Shown in pieces: positions 17,486 through 25,432 of a DNA stretch of 64,000 nt. Location of the stretch: assembly GCF_019457595.1 (NCBI RefSeq), contig NZ_CP080419.1:4278001-4342000 (forward strand), read 5' to 3'. A model generated the notes under the pieces. It was not told the origin of the DNA. It ran no database searches and was given only the letters and a program-made list of their open reading frames with translations. The stretch comes from Shewanella psychrotolerans. Its GTDB lineage: Bacteria; Pseudomonadota; Gammaproteobacteria; Enterobacterales; Shewanellaceae. The stretch's first letter is position 1. Each line of letters begins with the position of its first letter. The position numbers and the translations under genes are program-made.

Positions 17486-18301
17486 TTAGACACTTAACTG
17501 TTTCTCAAAGTACTGTTTTTCGAACTGCACAGGAGACAGTCCATTATTACTACCATGACGACGCACAGGATTATAGAAATATTCGATATAGTTAAATATT
17601 TCTGAGCGAGCTTCATCTCTGTTTTTATAGATTTTTCTCTTAACTCTATCTTTCTTCAGCAACGAGAAAAAGCTTTCCGCGACAGCATTATCATGACAGT
17701 TTCCTCGTCGACTCATACTGGCTTCTAAATTGTGCTCTTTTAAGAAGCTACGCCAATCAGAACAGGTATATTGCACTCCTTGGTCAGAATGTATCAAAAC
17801 CTTACATTTCGGTGAACGTCGCCAAATGGCCATTAATAGTGCATCAATTACCAAGTCAGCTTTAGGTGTATTCTTCATCGTCCAACCCACGACTTGACGA
17901 GAAAAAAGGTCAATAACAACTGTTAAATATAGCCAGCCCTCATGCGTACGGATATAGGTAAAGTCGGTCACCCAAACCTTGTTGGGTTCTGCGACATCAA
18001 AGCCACGATTTAACGTATTTGGTGCCGTGTGGCTAATATTCCCACCTCCAAAGCTTGGATTGCGTTTGTAACCTCGAATGGCCTTTATTTGGGCTTCCTT
18101 CATTATTCGATAAACACGATTTTTCCCGACGCTTTCGCCATCGTCTTTTAAATCTAAAGTCAGGTTTCGATAACCGTAGACACAACCGCTCTCTAGCCAA
18201 AATTGCTTAATTTTGCCCAGAAGTCGCTTATCTTCAATGGTACGCTTACTACAGGGCTGCTTTAGCCAAGCATAAAAACCACTACGATGAACATTGAGCA
18301 C
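17486..18301 (-). CDS. IS3-family transposase OrfB (DDE integrase domain)
   Basis: 271 residues as an independent frame. The DDE triad is visible: WVTDFTYI, IHSDQGVQYT and AESFFSLLKKD with a D-35-E spacing. In frame -1 of OrfA the coding continues upstream of this ATG (KYTFIKSRLDQYPIAVLCRV), so the working transposase is probably the OrfAB fusion made by -1 frameshifting at the A-rich run near 18356-18364. All catalytic motifs are intact, so the element may still be active. Confidence 0.92.
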   Translation of the reverse strand: MLNVHRSGFYAWLKQPCSKRTIEDKRLLGKIKQFWLESGCVYGYRNLTLDLKDDGESVGKNRVYRIMKEAQIKAIRGYKRNPSFGGGNISHTAPNTLNRGFDVAEPNKVWVTDFTYIRTHEGWLYLTVVIDLFSRQVVGWTMKNTPKADLVIDALLMAIWRRSPKCKVLIHSDQGVQYTCSDWRSFLKEHNLEASMSRRGNCHDNAVAESFFSLLKKDRVKRKIYKNRDEARSEIFNYIEYFYNPVRRHGSNNGLSPVQFEKQYFEKQLSV

Positions 18302-18342
18302 TCGGCACAGTACGGCTATGGGATATTGGTCGAGTCGAGACT

Positions 18343-18636
18343 TTATGAACGTGTACTTTTCTTTGACTCGCTTGCAAAGTACACGGCGGCCTCCTTTAGT
18401 ATATTTCGCTCTTCCGTGACTCGCCGAAGCTCTGCTTTCAGTTTACGAATTTCGTCTTGCTGATTATCAATGGTGATGTGTTGCTTCTCTGGTTTATCGA
18501 ACTTGTTAATCCAGTTATGCAAGCTTTTAGTTGTGATACCTAACCTTTCTGCCACATCAGCGATTTTATAACCACGTTCAGTGACTTGTTTGACGGCTTC
18601 AATTTTGAACTCATCAGGATAACGTTTTCCGCGCAT
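18343..18636 (-). CDS. IS3-family transposase OrfA
   Basis: 97 residues from the ATG at 18636, which has GAGG six bases upstream; an in-frame ATG at 18648 is the alternative. N-terminal HTH (YPDEFKIEAVKQVTERGYKIADVAERLG) and a leucine-zipper-like helix (QQDEIRKLKAELRRVTEERNIL) are typical of IS3 OrfA. The stop falls just after the AAAGAAAAG run where -1 frameshifting would produce the OrfAB transposase. Confidence 0.9.
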   Translation of the reverse strand: MRGKRYPDEFKIEAVKQVTERGYKIADVAERLGITTKSLHNWINKFDKPEKQHITIDNQQDEIRKLKAELRRVTEERNILKEAAVYFASESKKSTRS

Positions 18637-18701
18637 GTAACACCTCATATTTTTGGTTCATTATAACTCTATGAAGTGTCTATTGTTCTAGGGGCTTACC
18701 A

Positions 18702-18924
18702 GATCACAAAATTCTGCTAAATAGAAAAAGCATGATTCTTGCTCTGATAATGTGTGGTGAACTCGGTTAGATTTAAGTCCATCAATCTTACCGCTATTTC
18801 CTGCAGAATTAACATCTTGTACACGCAACCAAGGCGTGTAATCATCAGCTTCACCTAAGCCAAACTTATTCTTCAGTGCTCGCTGATAATCTTTCAGCGT
18901 AACTAGCTTCCTAAACCGTCCCAA
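18702..18924 (-). pseudogene. tnsA: TnsA endonuclease of a Tn7-like transposon, truncated by the IS
   Basis: 74 residues remain from a TTG start (18922-18924, GGAG 9 bases upstream). DYTPWLRVQDVNSAG, KSNRVHHTLSEQE and the following FFYLAEFCD align with Tn7 TnsA (DYIPWLTVQEVPSSG, RVHHLLSDLE), including Glu63, the first catalytic residue. The region with catalytic Asp114 and Lys132 is gone: the IS end (TGGTAAG...) begins at the codon after Asp and the frame stops inside the IS. No tnsB, tnsC or tniQ follows, so this is a dead remnant. The Tn7-like end lies directly upstream. Confidence 0.82.
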
Positions 18925-18926
18925 GT

Positions 18927-18960
18927 TAATTCACTCCATAGTATTTGGTTAAGTGAATTA
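18927..18960. promoter_or_regulatory. Inverted repeat overlapping the tnsA ribosome-binding region
   Basis: TAATTCACT (18927-18935) and AGTGAATTA (18952-18960) are perfect 9-bp arms around 16 bases. The left arm covers the GGAGTGAATTA ribosome-binding stretch of the tnsA remnant, so it is a likely operator or translational control hairpin for the transposition genes. Confidence 0.5.
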
Positions 18961-18968
18961 TAGCTTAG

Positions 18969-19046
18969 TGTACAAACTTTATTGCTCCAATATCGCCTTG
19001 TGTACAAACTTTATTTCTTATGTACAAACTTTATTGTGCCAAAACA
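18969..19046. repeat. End of a Tn7-like transposon: three TnsB-type direct repeats
   Basis: TGTACAAACTTTATT occurs three times, exactly, at 18969-18983, 19001-19015 and 19021-19035, spaced 32 and 20 bp. Several TnsB-binding repeats near the end, next to the first transposition gene, are the Tn7-family arrangement. Read outward, the element would terminate with 5'-TGT at 19044-19046, immediately beside the yhiN stop codon (19047-19049). Confidence 0.78.
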
Positions 19047-20231
19047 CTAAACCGCCTGCCCCACAGCTACGCCAGATGCCCAAGCCCACTGGAAATTGAA
19101 TCCACCGAGCCAACCGCTGACATCCATTACTTCACCCGCAAAAAACAACCCTGGCACCTTCTTGCTTTGCATATCTTTAGACGATAATTCATCAGTATCG
19201 ACGCCACCTAACGTCACTTCTGCGGTGCGATAACCTTCAGTACCATTCATCAATAACTGCCAGTGATGAAGATCCTTCACTATTTGATCTAGCTGAGCAT
19301 GCACCAATTGATTTAGCGCCATGTTAAGTAAAGACTCCTCGAATAACACTTCGACTAAGCGCTTTGGCAGCCACTGGCTTAAGGTATTACGTAAACTTTG
19401 TTTAGGATGCTGCTCGAGCGCCTGTGCTAGTGCTTGTTCTGCGTCCATATTGGGTAATAGGTTTATCGAAATAGTCTCACCCGCTTGCCAATAGTTAGAG
19501 ATTTGCAGAACTGCGGGGCCAGAGAGACCTCTATGTGTAAACAGTAAGGCTTCGCTGAATTGGGTACCATCTTTCGCCGTAATCGTACTGGGAACGGCAA
19601 TACCTGATAATGACTCAAACTTTTGTTTTTGTTCACTATGCCAAGTAAAAGGCACCAGACCGGCGTAGGTAGGTAATAGACTTAACCCAAATTGTTCGGC
19701 GAGTTGATAGCCAAACGGTGTCGCACCCAATTTGGGCATAGATAAGCCACCTGTAGCCACAACCAAAGATTGGCAACGGTATTGTCCTTTAGATGTTTCC
19801 AATACAAATAAGCCGGAATCATCCTTAGCGACAGAGGTGATTTCCGTTCTGAGCTGAATTTTAGCGCCAGCCCACTCACATTCTGTCAGTAGCATGGTGA
19901 CTATCTCTTTGGCTGAGTCATTGCAAAACAACTGGCCGTGATCACGCTGATGATATTCAATGCCATGGCGCTCGACCAACTCGATAAAGTCGAGAGAGGA
20001 GTAGCGCGCGAGCGCCGATTTAACAAAATGAGGATTACGGCAGATAAAATTACTGGGCTCTACTTTTTGATTGGTAAAGTTACATCGCCCACCACCGCTG
20101 ATAAGGATTTTACGCCCTGCTTGCTTAGCGTTATCTAACACCAACACATCACGACCTCGATATCCTGCGGTTGCTGCACACATTAGACCCGCTGCGCCGG
20201 CTCCGATAATGATCACGTCATGATGTTCCAC
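19047..20231 (-). CDS. yhiN: HI0933-family flavoprotein YhiN
   Basis: 394 residues. An N-terminal FAD Rossmann motif (DVIIIGAGAAGLMCA) is followed by GRKILISGGGRCNFTN, the signature of the HI0933/YhiN (BaiN-like) flavoproteins, and a C-terminal GWLGGFNFQWAWASG motif closes the FAD site. Predicted cytosolic flavin oxidoreductase; the physiological reaction is not known to me. The frame is intact although a Tn7-like end abuts its stop codon, which is how site-specific Tn7 relatives insert without harming the target gene. Confidence 0.9.
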   Translation of the reverse strand: MEHHDVIIIGAGAAGLMCAATAGYRGRDVLVLDNAKQAGRKILISGGGRCNFTNQKVEPSNFICRNPHFVKSALARYSSLDFIELVERHGIEYHQRDHGQLFCNDSAKEIVTMLLTECEWAGAKIQLRTEITSVAKDDSGLFVLETSKGQYRCQSLVVATGGLSMPKLGATPFGYQLAEQFGLSLLPTYAGLVPFTWHSEQKQKFESLSGIAVPSTITAKDGTQFSEALLFTHRGLSGPAVLQISNYWQAGETISINLLPNMDAEQALAQALEQHPKQSLRNTLSQWLPKRLVEVLFEESLLNMALNQLVHAQLDQIVKDLHHWQLLMNGTEGYRTAEVTLGGVDTDELSSKDMQSKKVPGLFFAGEVMDVSGWLGGFNFQWAWASGVAVGQAV

Positions 20232-20255
20232 TGAAATCGCCTTCTTCTTACATAC

Positions 20256-20284
20256 AAAAAGGGCGCTATTTTAGCACCCTTTTT
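20256..20284 (-). terminator. Terminator after gpsA
   Basis: AAAAAGGG-c-GCT and AGC-a-CCCTTTTT form a stem with one internal mismatch around ATTTT, with an A-run and T-run on the sides. It lies between the gpsA stop (20308) and the yhiN start. Confidence 0.75.
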
Positions 20285-20307
20285 ATGATTCACATAAACC
20301 GATCAAG

Positions 20308-21330
20308 CTATGAGTCGCTATCGGAAGTCTCTGACTTTTTCTCTCTAGCTAACAGTGCTTTAGCGGCGTCATGGGGGTTTCCACCTTGATATAGCACGCG
20401 ATAAACTTGCTCTGTGATAGGCATTTCAACACCTAAACGCTTAGCTAAGGTATAAACCTCTTTGGTATTACGGTAGCCTTCGACCACCTGACCAATTTCA
20501 GCTTGAGCAGTATCAACATCTTTACCTTGACCTAACGCTAAACCAAAGCGACGGTTTCGAGATTGGTTATCGGTACAAGTCAGTACCAAGTCGCCAAGAC
20601 CTGCCATCCCCATAAAGGTTGAGGCTTGTGCTCCGATAGCCTCACCAAGACGAGTTAACTCAACCAGTCCACGAGTGATCAATGCGGTACGCGCATTGGA
20701 CCCAAAACCAATACCATCAGACATACCAGCGCTAATAGCGATAACATTTTTAACCGCACCACCAAGCTGTAAGCCAGTAAAATCATCATTTGCATAGACA
20801 CGTAAACGACTAGGACTGTGAAGTAACTCGACTAATTCTTTGGTAAAAGTCTCATCGGTACCCGCTACCGAAATAGCTGTTGGCATACCCGCAGCGAGTT
20901 CTTTAGCAAAAGTAGGCCCAGACAGAACCGCCAGAGGGTATTGGTCACCTAAAACTTCGCGTGCTACCTCTTGTAGTAAACGCCCGGTTTCAGGTTCTAA
21001 CCCTTTAGTTGCCCAAACAATACGAGCATCTTTGCGGAGCAATGGCTTAGCTTGCTCGAGAACAAGTCCAAAAACATGGCTTGGCACGACAACTAACACA
21101 TTGTTAGATGCGGCTAATGCGGTTGCCAAATCAGCTTCAGGAATAAGTAAGTCAGGTAGTGCAATACCGGGCAAAAATGCTTGGTTACATCGATCCCGCT
21201 TGAGGTTTTCGATATGTTCAGGCTCGTGGCCCCAAAGCAATGTTTTATGACCGTTACTGGCTAAAGAAATAGCAAGGGCGGTGCCATAAGAGCCCGCCCC
21301 CAGTACCGTGATATCGGCAGTGTTGTTCAT
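20308..21330 (-). CDS. gpsA: Glycerol-3-phosphate dehydrogenase [NAD(P)+]
   Basis: 340 residues. An N-terminal dinucleotide-binding motif VLGAGSYGTALA, then ATKGLEP, LSGPTFAKELAAGMPTA and GLQLGGAVKNVIAISAGMSDGIGFGSNARTALITRG, in which the Lys is catalytic, identify GpsA. It reduces dihydroxyacetone phosphate to sn-glycerol-3-phosphate for phospholipid synthesis in the cytoplasm. It follows secB by 6 bp, the conserved secB-gpsA pair, and ends at a terminator. Confidence 0.96.
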   Translation of the reverse strand: MNNTADITVLGAGSYGTALAISLASNGHKTLLWGHEPEHIENLKRDRCNQAFLPGIALPDLLIPEADLATALAASNNVLVVVPSHVFGLVLEQAKPLLRKDARIVWATKGLEPETGRLLQEVAREVLGDQYPLAVLSGPTFAKELAAGMPTAISVAGTDETFTKELVELLHSPSRLRVYANDDFTGLQLGGAVKNVIAISAGMSDGIGFGSNARTALITRGLVELTRLGEAIGAQASTFMGMAGLGDLVLTCTDNQSRNRRFGLALGQGKDVDTAQAEIGQVVEGYRNTKEVYTLAKRLGVEMPITEQVYRVLYQGGNPHDAAKALLAREKKSETSDSDS

Positions 21331-21336
21331 GCGTAA

Positions 21337-21828
21337 TTAAGCGTTCGCTTCTTCAGCAGTTTCTGGTGCTGCTTCAGCGGCAGCTTGGCGCTGTTGAACA
21401 TACTGTGCAAATAGCGCGTCAAAATTAACTGGTGCTAGGTTTAGCTGTGGGAAAGTACCACGAGCAACTAAGCTACCAACGGCTTCACGAGCATATGGGA
21501 AAAGCACGTTAGGGCAATATGCACCTAAAGAGTGAGCAAGTTGCTGCTCAGTTAGACCGCTGATAGCGAAGATACCAGCTTGTTGAACTTCACATAGGAA
21601 TGCAGTTTCTTCACCGTTTTTAGCTGTAACAGTAAGAGAAAGCACAACTTCAAATACGTCGTCAGCCAATTTAGCGCTACGAGTATCTAGATCTAGCTTA
21701 ACTTCTGGGTTCCACTCTTTTTGGAACACAGCTGGGCTGTTTGGTGTTTCGAAAGAGATGTCTTTAGTATAAACACGTTGAATGTTGAACTGTGGACCCT
21801 GTTGTTCGTTGTTTGCTACTTCAGCCAT
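21337..21828 (-). CDS. secB: Protein-export chaperone SecB
   Basis: 163 residues: NIQRVYTKDISFETPNSPAVFQ near the N-terminus and CPNVLFPYAREAVGSLVARGTFPQLNLAPVNFDALF near the C-terminus are SecB signatures; the Ala/Glu-rich tail is the variable end. SecB keeps preproteins unfolded and delivers them to SecA. It is upstream of gpsA (6-bp gap). In E. coli grxC lies between yibN and secB; here that position is a 207-bp gap with no gene. Confidence 0.96.
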   Translation of the reverse strand: MAEVANNEQQGPQFNIQRVYTKDISFETPNSPAVFQKEWNPEVKLDLDTRSAKLADDVFEVVLSLTVTAKNGEETAFLCEVQQAGIFAISGLTEQQLAHSLGAYCPNVLFPYAREAVGSLVARGTFPQLNLAPVNFDALFAQYVQQRQAAAEAAPETAEEANA

Positions 21829-22035
21829 AATATCCTACCTAATCAATTTTGTTTGATTCCCCAAAATAGAGGAATAATCTTTAGGGCTTTTGTTACTCGA
21901 GTCCTAAACAAGACCTCAGCCACCATCCCAGCTTTAGTTTTTCCTAAAGAACTACCAGGTAGCTCCTTAAGTCATTTTTTAAAGAGATGACACTCTAATC
22001 AAAGTTGCTTATTAAAAGCAAACATTGCGTGGGGT

Positions 22036-22470
22036 TTATCGCTTATTCTTAGCAACAGGTAAATTACTTTGTTGCCATTCGCTCATCCCACCCTTGAGAT
22101 TGTGAACAGATTCAAAACCCGCCTTAACCATCAACTGAGCTGCCTGCGCCGACGTCATTCCAGCATTGCATACCATTATAATGGGACTCGCTTTAAAGTT
22201 TTCAAGGGCAGATGTCTGATTATTTTTAATTTCTGATAACGGAATGTTAAGCGCGTCAACAATATGCCCTTTTTTAAACTCTTCTTTTGAGCGAACATCA
22301 ACAACTTTGGCGTCTTGCTTGTTAATTAACAACGTCGCTTGTTGATGATCCACGGTTTTGACTTTTGAGATACTCGACTTAAATACACTCACTAAAAGAG
22401 CGACAAGTAAACCAATCCAAGCAAGGCTAAGCATTGGGTTGGCTTTTAAAAATTCGATATATTCTTGCAT
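22036..22470 (-). CDS. yibN: Rhodanese-domain membrane protein YibN
   Basis: 144 residues with one N-terminal membrane helix (about 13-29) and a cytoplasmic rhodanese domain (about 40-138). The active-site loop is MVCNAGMTS, with Cys120 as the persulfide-forming residue. It belongs to the conserved yibN-secB-gpsA neighbourhood and is divergent from gpmI. Probable sulfurtransferase; partner unknown. Confidence 0.88.
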   Translation of the reverse strand: MQEYIEFLKANPMLSLAWIGLLVALLVSVFKSSISKVKTVDHQQATLLINKQDAKVVDVRSKEEFKKGHIVDALNIPLSEIKNNQTSALENFKASPIIMVCNAGMTSAQAAQLMVKAGFESVHNLKGGMSEWQQSNLPVAKNKR

Positions 22471-22709
22471 TATTTACGGCCTACTTCTGTAGCTTGAGAT
22501 ACTGTCAGGGCAGAGAGTATACCCTATCGTCGCGGCATATTGCAGCAAGTTGTTGGTGAAGCTTGACCTCTATCGTTAGCCCGAAATTCCAATTTGTGAC
22601 CGAATCGATGACCGCTATCTATGTAAATCGCTTTTTGATCTAGGTGGTCCGTAGTAATATTTAACCAATTTCAGATTCTAATCTTTCTATTAAACTTAAA
22701 GGTACCACC

Positions 22710-24254
22710 ATGACGACACGCAAACGCCCTTTGGCTCTGCTGATCCTCGATGGCTGGGGTTACCGTGAAAATACCCACAACAATGCGGTATATCACGCCA
22801 ACACCCCAGTACTGGATCGACTCAACCAAGAATATCCAAACAGTCTTATTTCAGGCTCAGGCCTTGATGTAGGTTTACCCGATGGCCAAATGGGTAATTC
22901 AGAAGTAGGTCATATCAATATCGGCTCAGGCCGTGTGGTTTATCAGGAGCTCACTCGCATAGGTAAGGCTATCGATGACGGCGAGTTTGATACTAACCCA
23001 GCACTCACCGAAGCCGTAGACAAAGCCATTGCGGCTAATGGTGCTGTACACATCATGGGGCTACTTTCCCCTGGTGGAGTACATAGCCATGAAGATCACA
23101 TCGAAGCTATGTGTAAGATGGCAGTGAAGCGCGGTGCTAAAAACGTGTACCTGCATGCCTTCCTCGATGGCCGCGATACGCCACCACGCAGTGCAAAATC
23201 TAGCTTAGCTCACTTCAGTGAGCTATTTAAAGAGTTAGGTACCGGACGCGTTGCCTCACTTATCGGTCGCTACTATGCGATGGATAGGGATAACCGCTGG
23301 GATCGCGTTTCACAAACCTATGAACTGATCACCGAAGGTAAATCACAGCATCAATACACTGATGCAGTTGAAGCACTTGAAGCGGCTTACGAGCGTGACG
23401 AAAACGATGAATTCGTTGCGAGTTCGGCGATCACTGACGCGGCAGGCCAAGTCGCTACGCTTAATGATAACGACAGCCTGATCTTCATGAATTTCCGTGC
23501 CGATCGCGCCCGTCAGATCACTCGTAGCTTTGTAAACCCTGACTTCGATGGTTTTGAGCGTGCGGTAACGCCTAAGATTAACTTTGTCATGCTGACAGAA
23601 TATGCAGGTGATATTAATGCTGCTATCGCTTACCCATCGGTAGACTTGGTTAATACCTTAGGTGAAGTACTGCAAAATGCAGGCAAGACACAGCTGCGGA
23701 TCTCTGAAACAGAGAAATACGCTCACGTGACATTCTTCTTTAATGGCGGCAAAGAGGAGCCATTTGAGGGTGAAGATAGGATTCTTATCCAATCACCTAA
23801 AGTGGCTACTTATGACCTGCAACCAGAAATGAGCTCTGCAGAATTAACCGACAAACTCGTCGAAGCCATTGAGTCAACTAAGTATGACGTCATCATCTGT
23901 AACTACCCTAACGGCGATATGGTTGGTCATACTGGTAACTTCGACGCGGCAGTTAAAGCCTGTGAAGCCGTTGATGCCTGTATCGGTCGAGTTGTAGAGG
24001 CGCTTGCTAAGGTTGATGGTGAATGTTTAATCACCGCTGACCATGGTAACGCCGAGCAGATGACTGACGAGCAAACAGGTCAGGCTCATACCGCTCACAC
24101 CAGTGAATTAGTACCGTTAATCTATGTTGGTCGTAAAGGCGAAATCGCCGACAACGGAAGATTAAGTGATTTGGCGCCAACCATGTTAACCTTGATGGAG
24201 CAAAGCGTTCCTGCAGAAATGACAGGGCGTTCAATCATTAAACTAAGCGAGTAA
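22710..24254 (+). CDS. gpmI: 2,3-bisphosphoglycerate-independent phosphoglycerate mutase
   Basis: 514 residues. LILDGWGYRE at the start and GQMGNSEVGHINIGSGR contain the metal-binding Asp and the catalytic Ser; the C-terminal TADHGNAEQM and TAHTSELVPL supply the other metal ligands. It interconverts 3- and 2-phosphoglycerate in glycolysis/gluconeogenesis with two Mn ions. First gene of the gpmI-envC-ctp-yibQ cluster, divergent from yibN. An AAAGGTACCACC stretch precedes the ATG. Confidence 0.97.
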   Translation: MTTRKRPLALLILDGWGYRENTHNNAVYHANTPVLDRLNQEYPNSLISGSGLDVGLPDGQMGNSEVGHINIGSGRVVYQELTRIGKAIDDGEFDTNPALTEAVDKAIAANGAVHIMGLLSPGGVHSHEDHIEAMCKMAVKRGAKNVYLHAFLDGRDTPPRSAKSSLAHFSELFKELGTGRVASLIGRYYAMDRDNRWDRVSQTYELITEGKSQHQYTDAVEALEAAYERDENDEFVASSAITDAAGQVATLNDNDSLIFMNFRADRARQITRSFVNPDFDGFERAVTPKINFVMLTEYAGDINAAIAYPSVDLVNTLGEVLQNAGKTQLRISETEKYAHVTFFFNGGKEEPFEGEDRILIQSPKVATYDLQPEMSSAELTDKLVEAIESTKYDVIICNYPNGDMVGHTGNFDAAVKACEAVDACIGRVVEALAKVDGECLITADHGNAEQMTDEQTGQAHTAHTSELVPLIYVGRKGEIADNGRLSDLAPTMLTLMEQSVPAEMTGRSIIKLSE

Positions 24255-24261
24255 CGATTCA

Positions 24262-25398
24262 TTGCTTAAACGATTCGGTTTTTATAAAGCCAGCATTTTT
24301 GCTGGCTTTATCATGCTTTCCCTTACTGCTCAGGCTTCAGATCTGAAGCAGCGCCAATCCGAACTCGAAGCAATACAAAAGCAGATCAGTAACCAGCAAT
24401 CGACCCTTAAAGACACCAGTCAGCAACATGAAAAGCTAATCAAGTTACTGAAAAAGGATGAACAAGCGATTGCTGCAGCGGCTAAAAAAGTCAATGACAC
24501 TAAGGCTGCGCTTAATCAAACAGATAAAAAACTAGCTGAACTTGAGTCTCGCAAAACGCAGCTCGACAAACTGAAGAAAAACCAGCAAAAAACCTTAGCA
24601 AACCAGCTTGCAAGTGCCTATTTGGCTGGAAATCATGATTATACCAAGATGTTACTCAACCAGCAGAGTCCGGCAACCATTGAGCGTTTACTCGCTTATT
24701 ATCAGTATCTTAACGATGCCCGCATGGCCTCTATCAAAGAGCTACAGCAAACCATTACCGAATTAAATAGCATTGAGACTGCCCAAAAAGAGCAAAGAAA
24801 CAGACTCAACAAGCTGGTACTTGATCAAGAACAACAAGCGAAATCACTAACCCAAGAACAAGCACAACGGCAACAAACCCTAGCCCAATTACAACGGACT
24901 CTGAACTCACACGGTGCAAAACTTGAACAGCTGCAAATAGAAGAAGCCAGCTTAAAGCGCGTCGTCGAACAAGCCCTCAATGCCATGAAAGATAACCCTG
25001 CAATGGAGGGGTTGTCGAGTAAACAAAAACTAAACTGGCCGACAAAAGGCCGTATTCGTTCAGGTTTTGGCAGCAAGCGATCTGGTGAAGTGAAATGGAA
25101 GGGAGTGATCCTTTCGGCGCCAGAAGGGCAATCAGTTAATGCTATCGCCGATGGTAAAGTCATTTATGCCGATTGGCTTCGAGGATTCGGTATGGTGATG
25201 GTCGTAGACCATGGCAAGGGTTACATGAGCCTATATGGCCACGCACAAACATTACTGAAAAACGCAGGTGACGCAGTGCTCAAAGGTGAAACCGTCGCAC
25301 TGGTCGGACGCTCAGGTGGACAAATAGAACCTGGCCTATACTTTGAAGTAAGGCATAAGGGGCAAGCGGTCGATCCTGCGAGGTACTGTAGGCGATAA
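24262..25398 (+). CDS. envC: Murein hydrolase activator EnvC
   Basis: 378 residues from a TTG (24262), the only start that leaves a usable signal sequence (cleaved near AQA). A long coiled coil covers about 28-240 and a degenerate LytM (peptidase M23) domain about 265-375 (GRIRSGFG, KGVILSAPEGQSVNAIADGKVIYADW). EnvC activates amidases AmiA/B at the septum during cell division, in the periplasm, held by FtsEX. It starts 7 bp after gpmI, the conserved order. The weak start codon suggests translational coupling. Confidence 0.92.
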   Translation: MLKRFGFYKASIFAGFIMLSLTAQASDLKQRQSELEAIQKQISNQQSTLKDTSQQHEKLIKLLKKDEQAIAAAAKKVNDTKAALNQTDKKLAELESRKTQLDKLKKNQQKTLANQLASAYLAGNHDYTKMLLNQQSPATIERLLAYYQYLNDARMASIKELQQTITELNSIETAQKEQRNRLNKLVLDQEQQAKSLTQEQAQRQQTLAQLQRTLNSHGAKLEQLQIEEASLKRVVEQALNAMKDNPAMEGLSSKQKLNWPTKGRIRSGFGSKRSGEVKWKGVILSAPEGQSVNAIADGKVIYADWLRGFGMVMVVDHGKGYMSLYGHAQTLLKNAGDAVLKGETVALVGRSGGQIEPGLYFEVRHKGQAVDPARYCRR

Positions 25399-25432
25399 AA
25401 CCAACGCAACCCCTTTAAATAAGGGGTTGTAC

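Larger units (their letters stand above)
17468..18701 (-). mobile_element. IS3-family insertion sequence (1234 bp)
   Basis: Imperfect terminal inverted repeats: TGGTAAGCCCCTA is identical at both ends, then a six-base mismatch block, then TAGACACTT shared again. Inside are OrfA and OrfB joined by a -1 frameshift region, the IS3 layout. Flanking triplets differ (CAG on the left, GAT on the right), so there is no obvious target duplication. The right end truncates a tnsA gene. This fits an insertion followed by an adjacent deletion, or recombination between two IS copies. Confidence 0.9.

Noticed and set aside
17465..18704. Three-base target duplication for the IS3 element
   Set aside because: Flanks are CAG and GAT; no 3-4 bp duplication under any reasonable end choice.
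18969..19035. CRISPR array
   Set aside because: Only three 15-bp repeats with uneven short spacers and no cas genes; better explained as TnsB sites.
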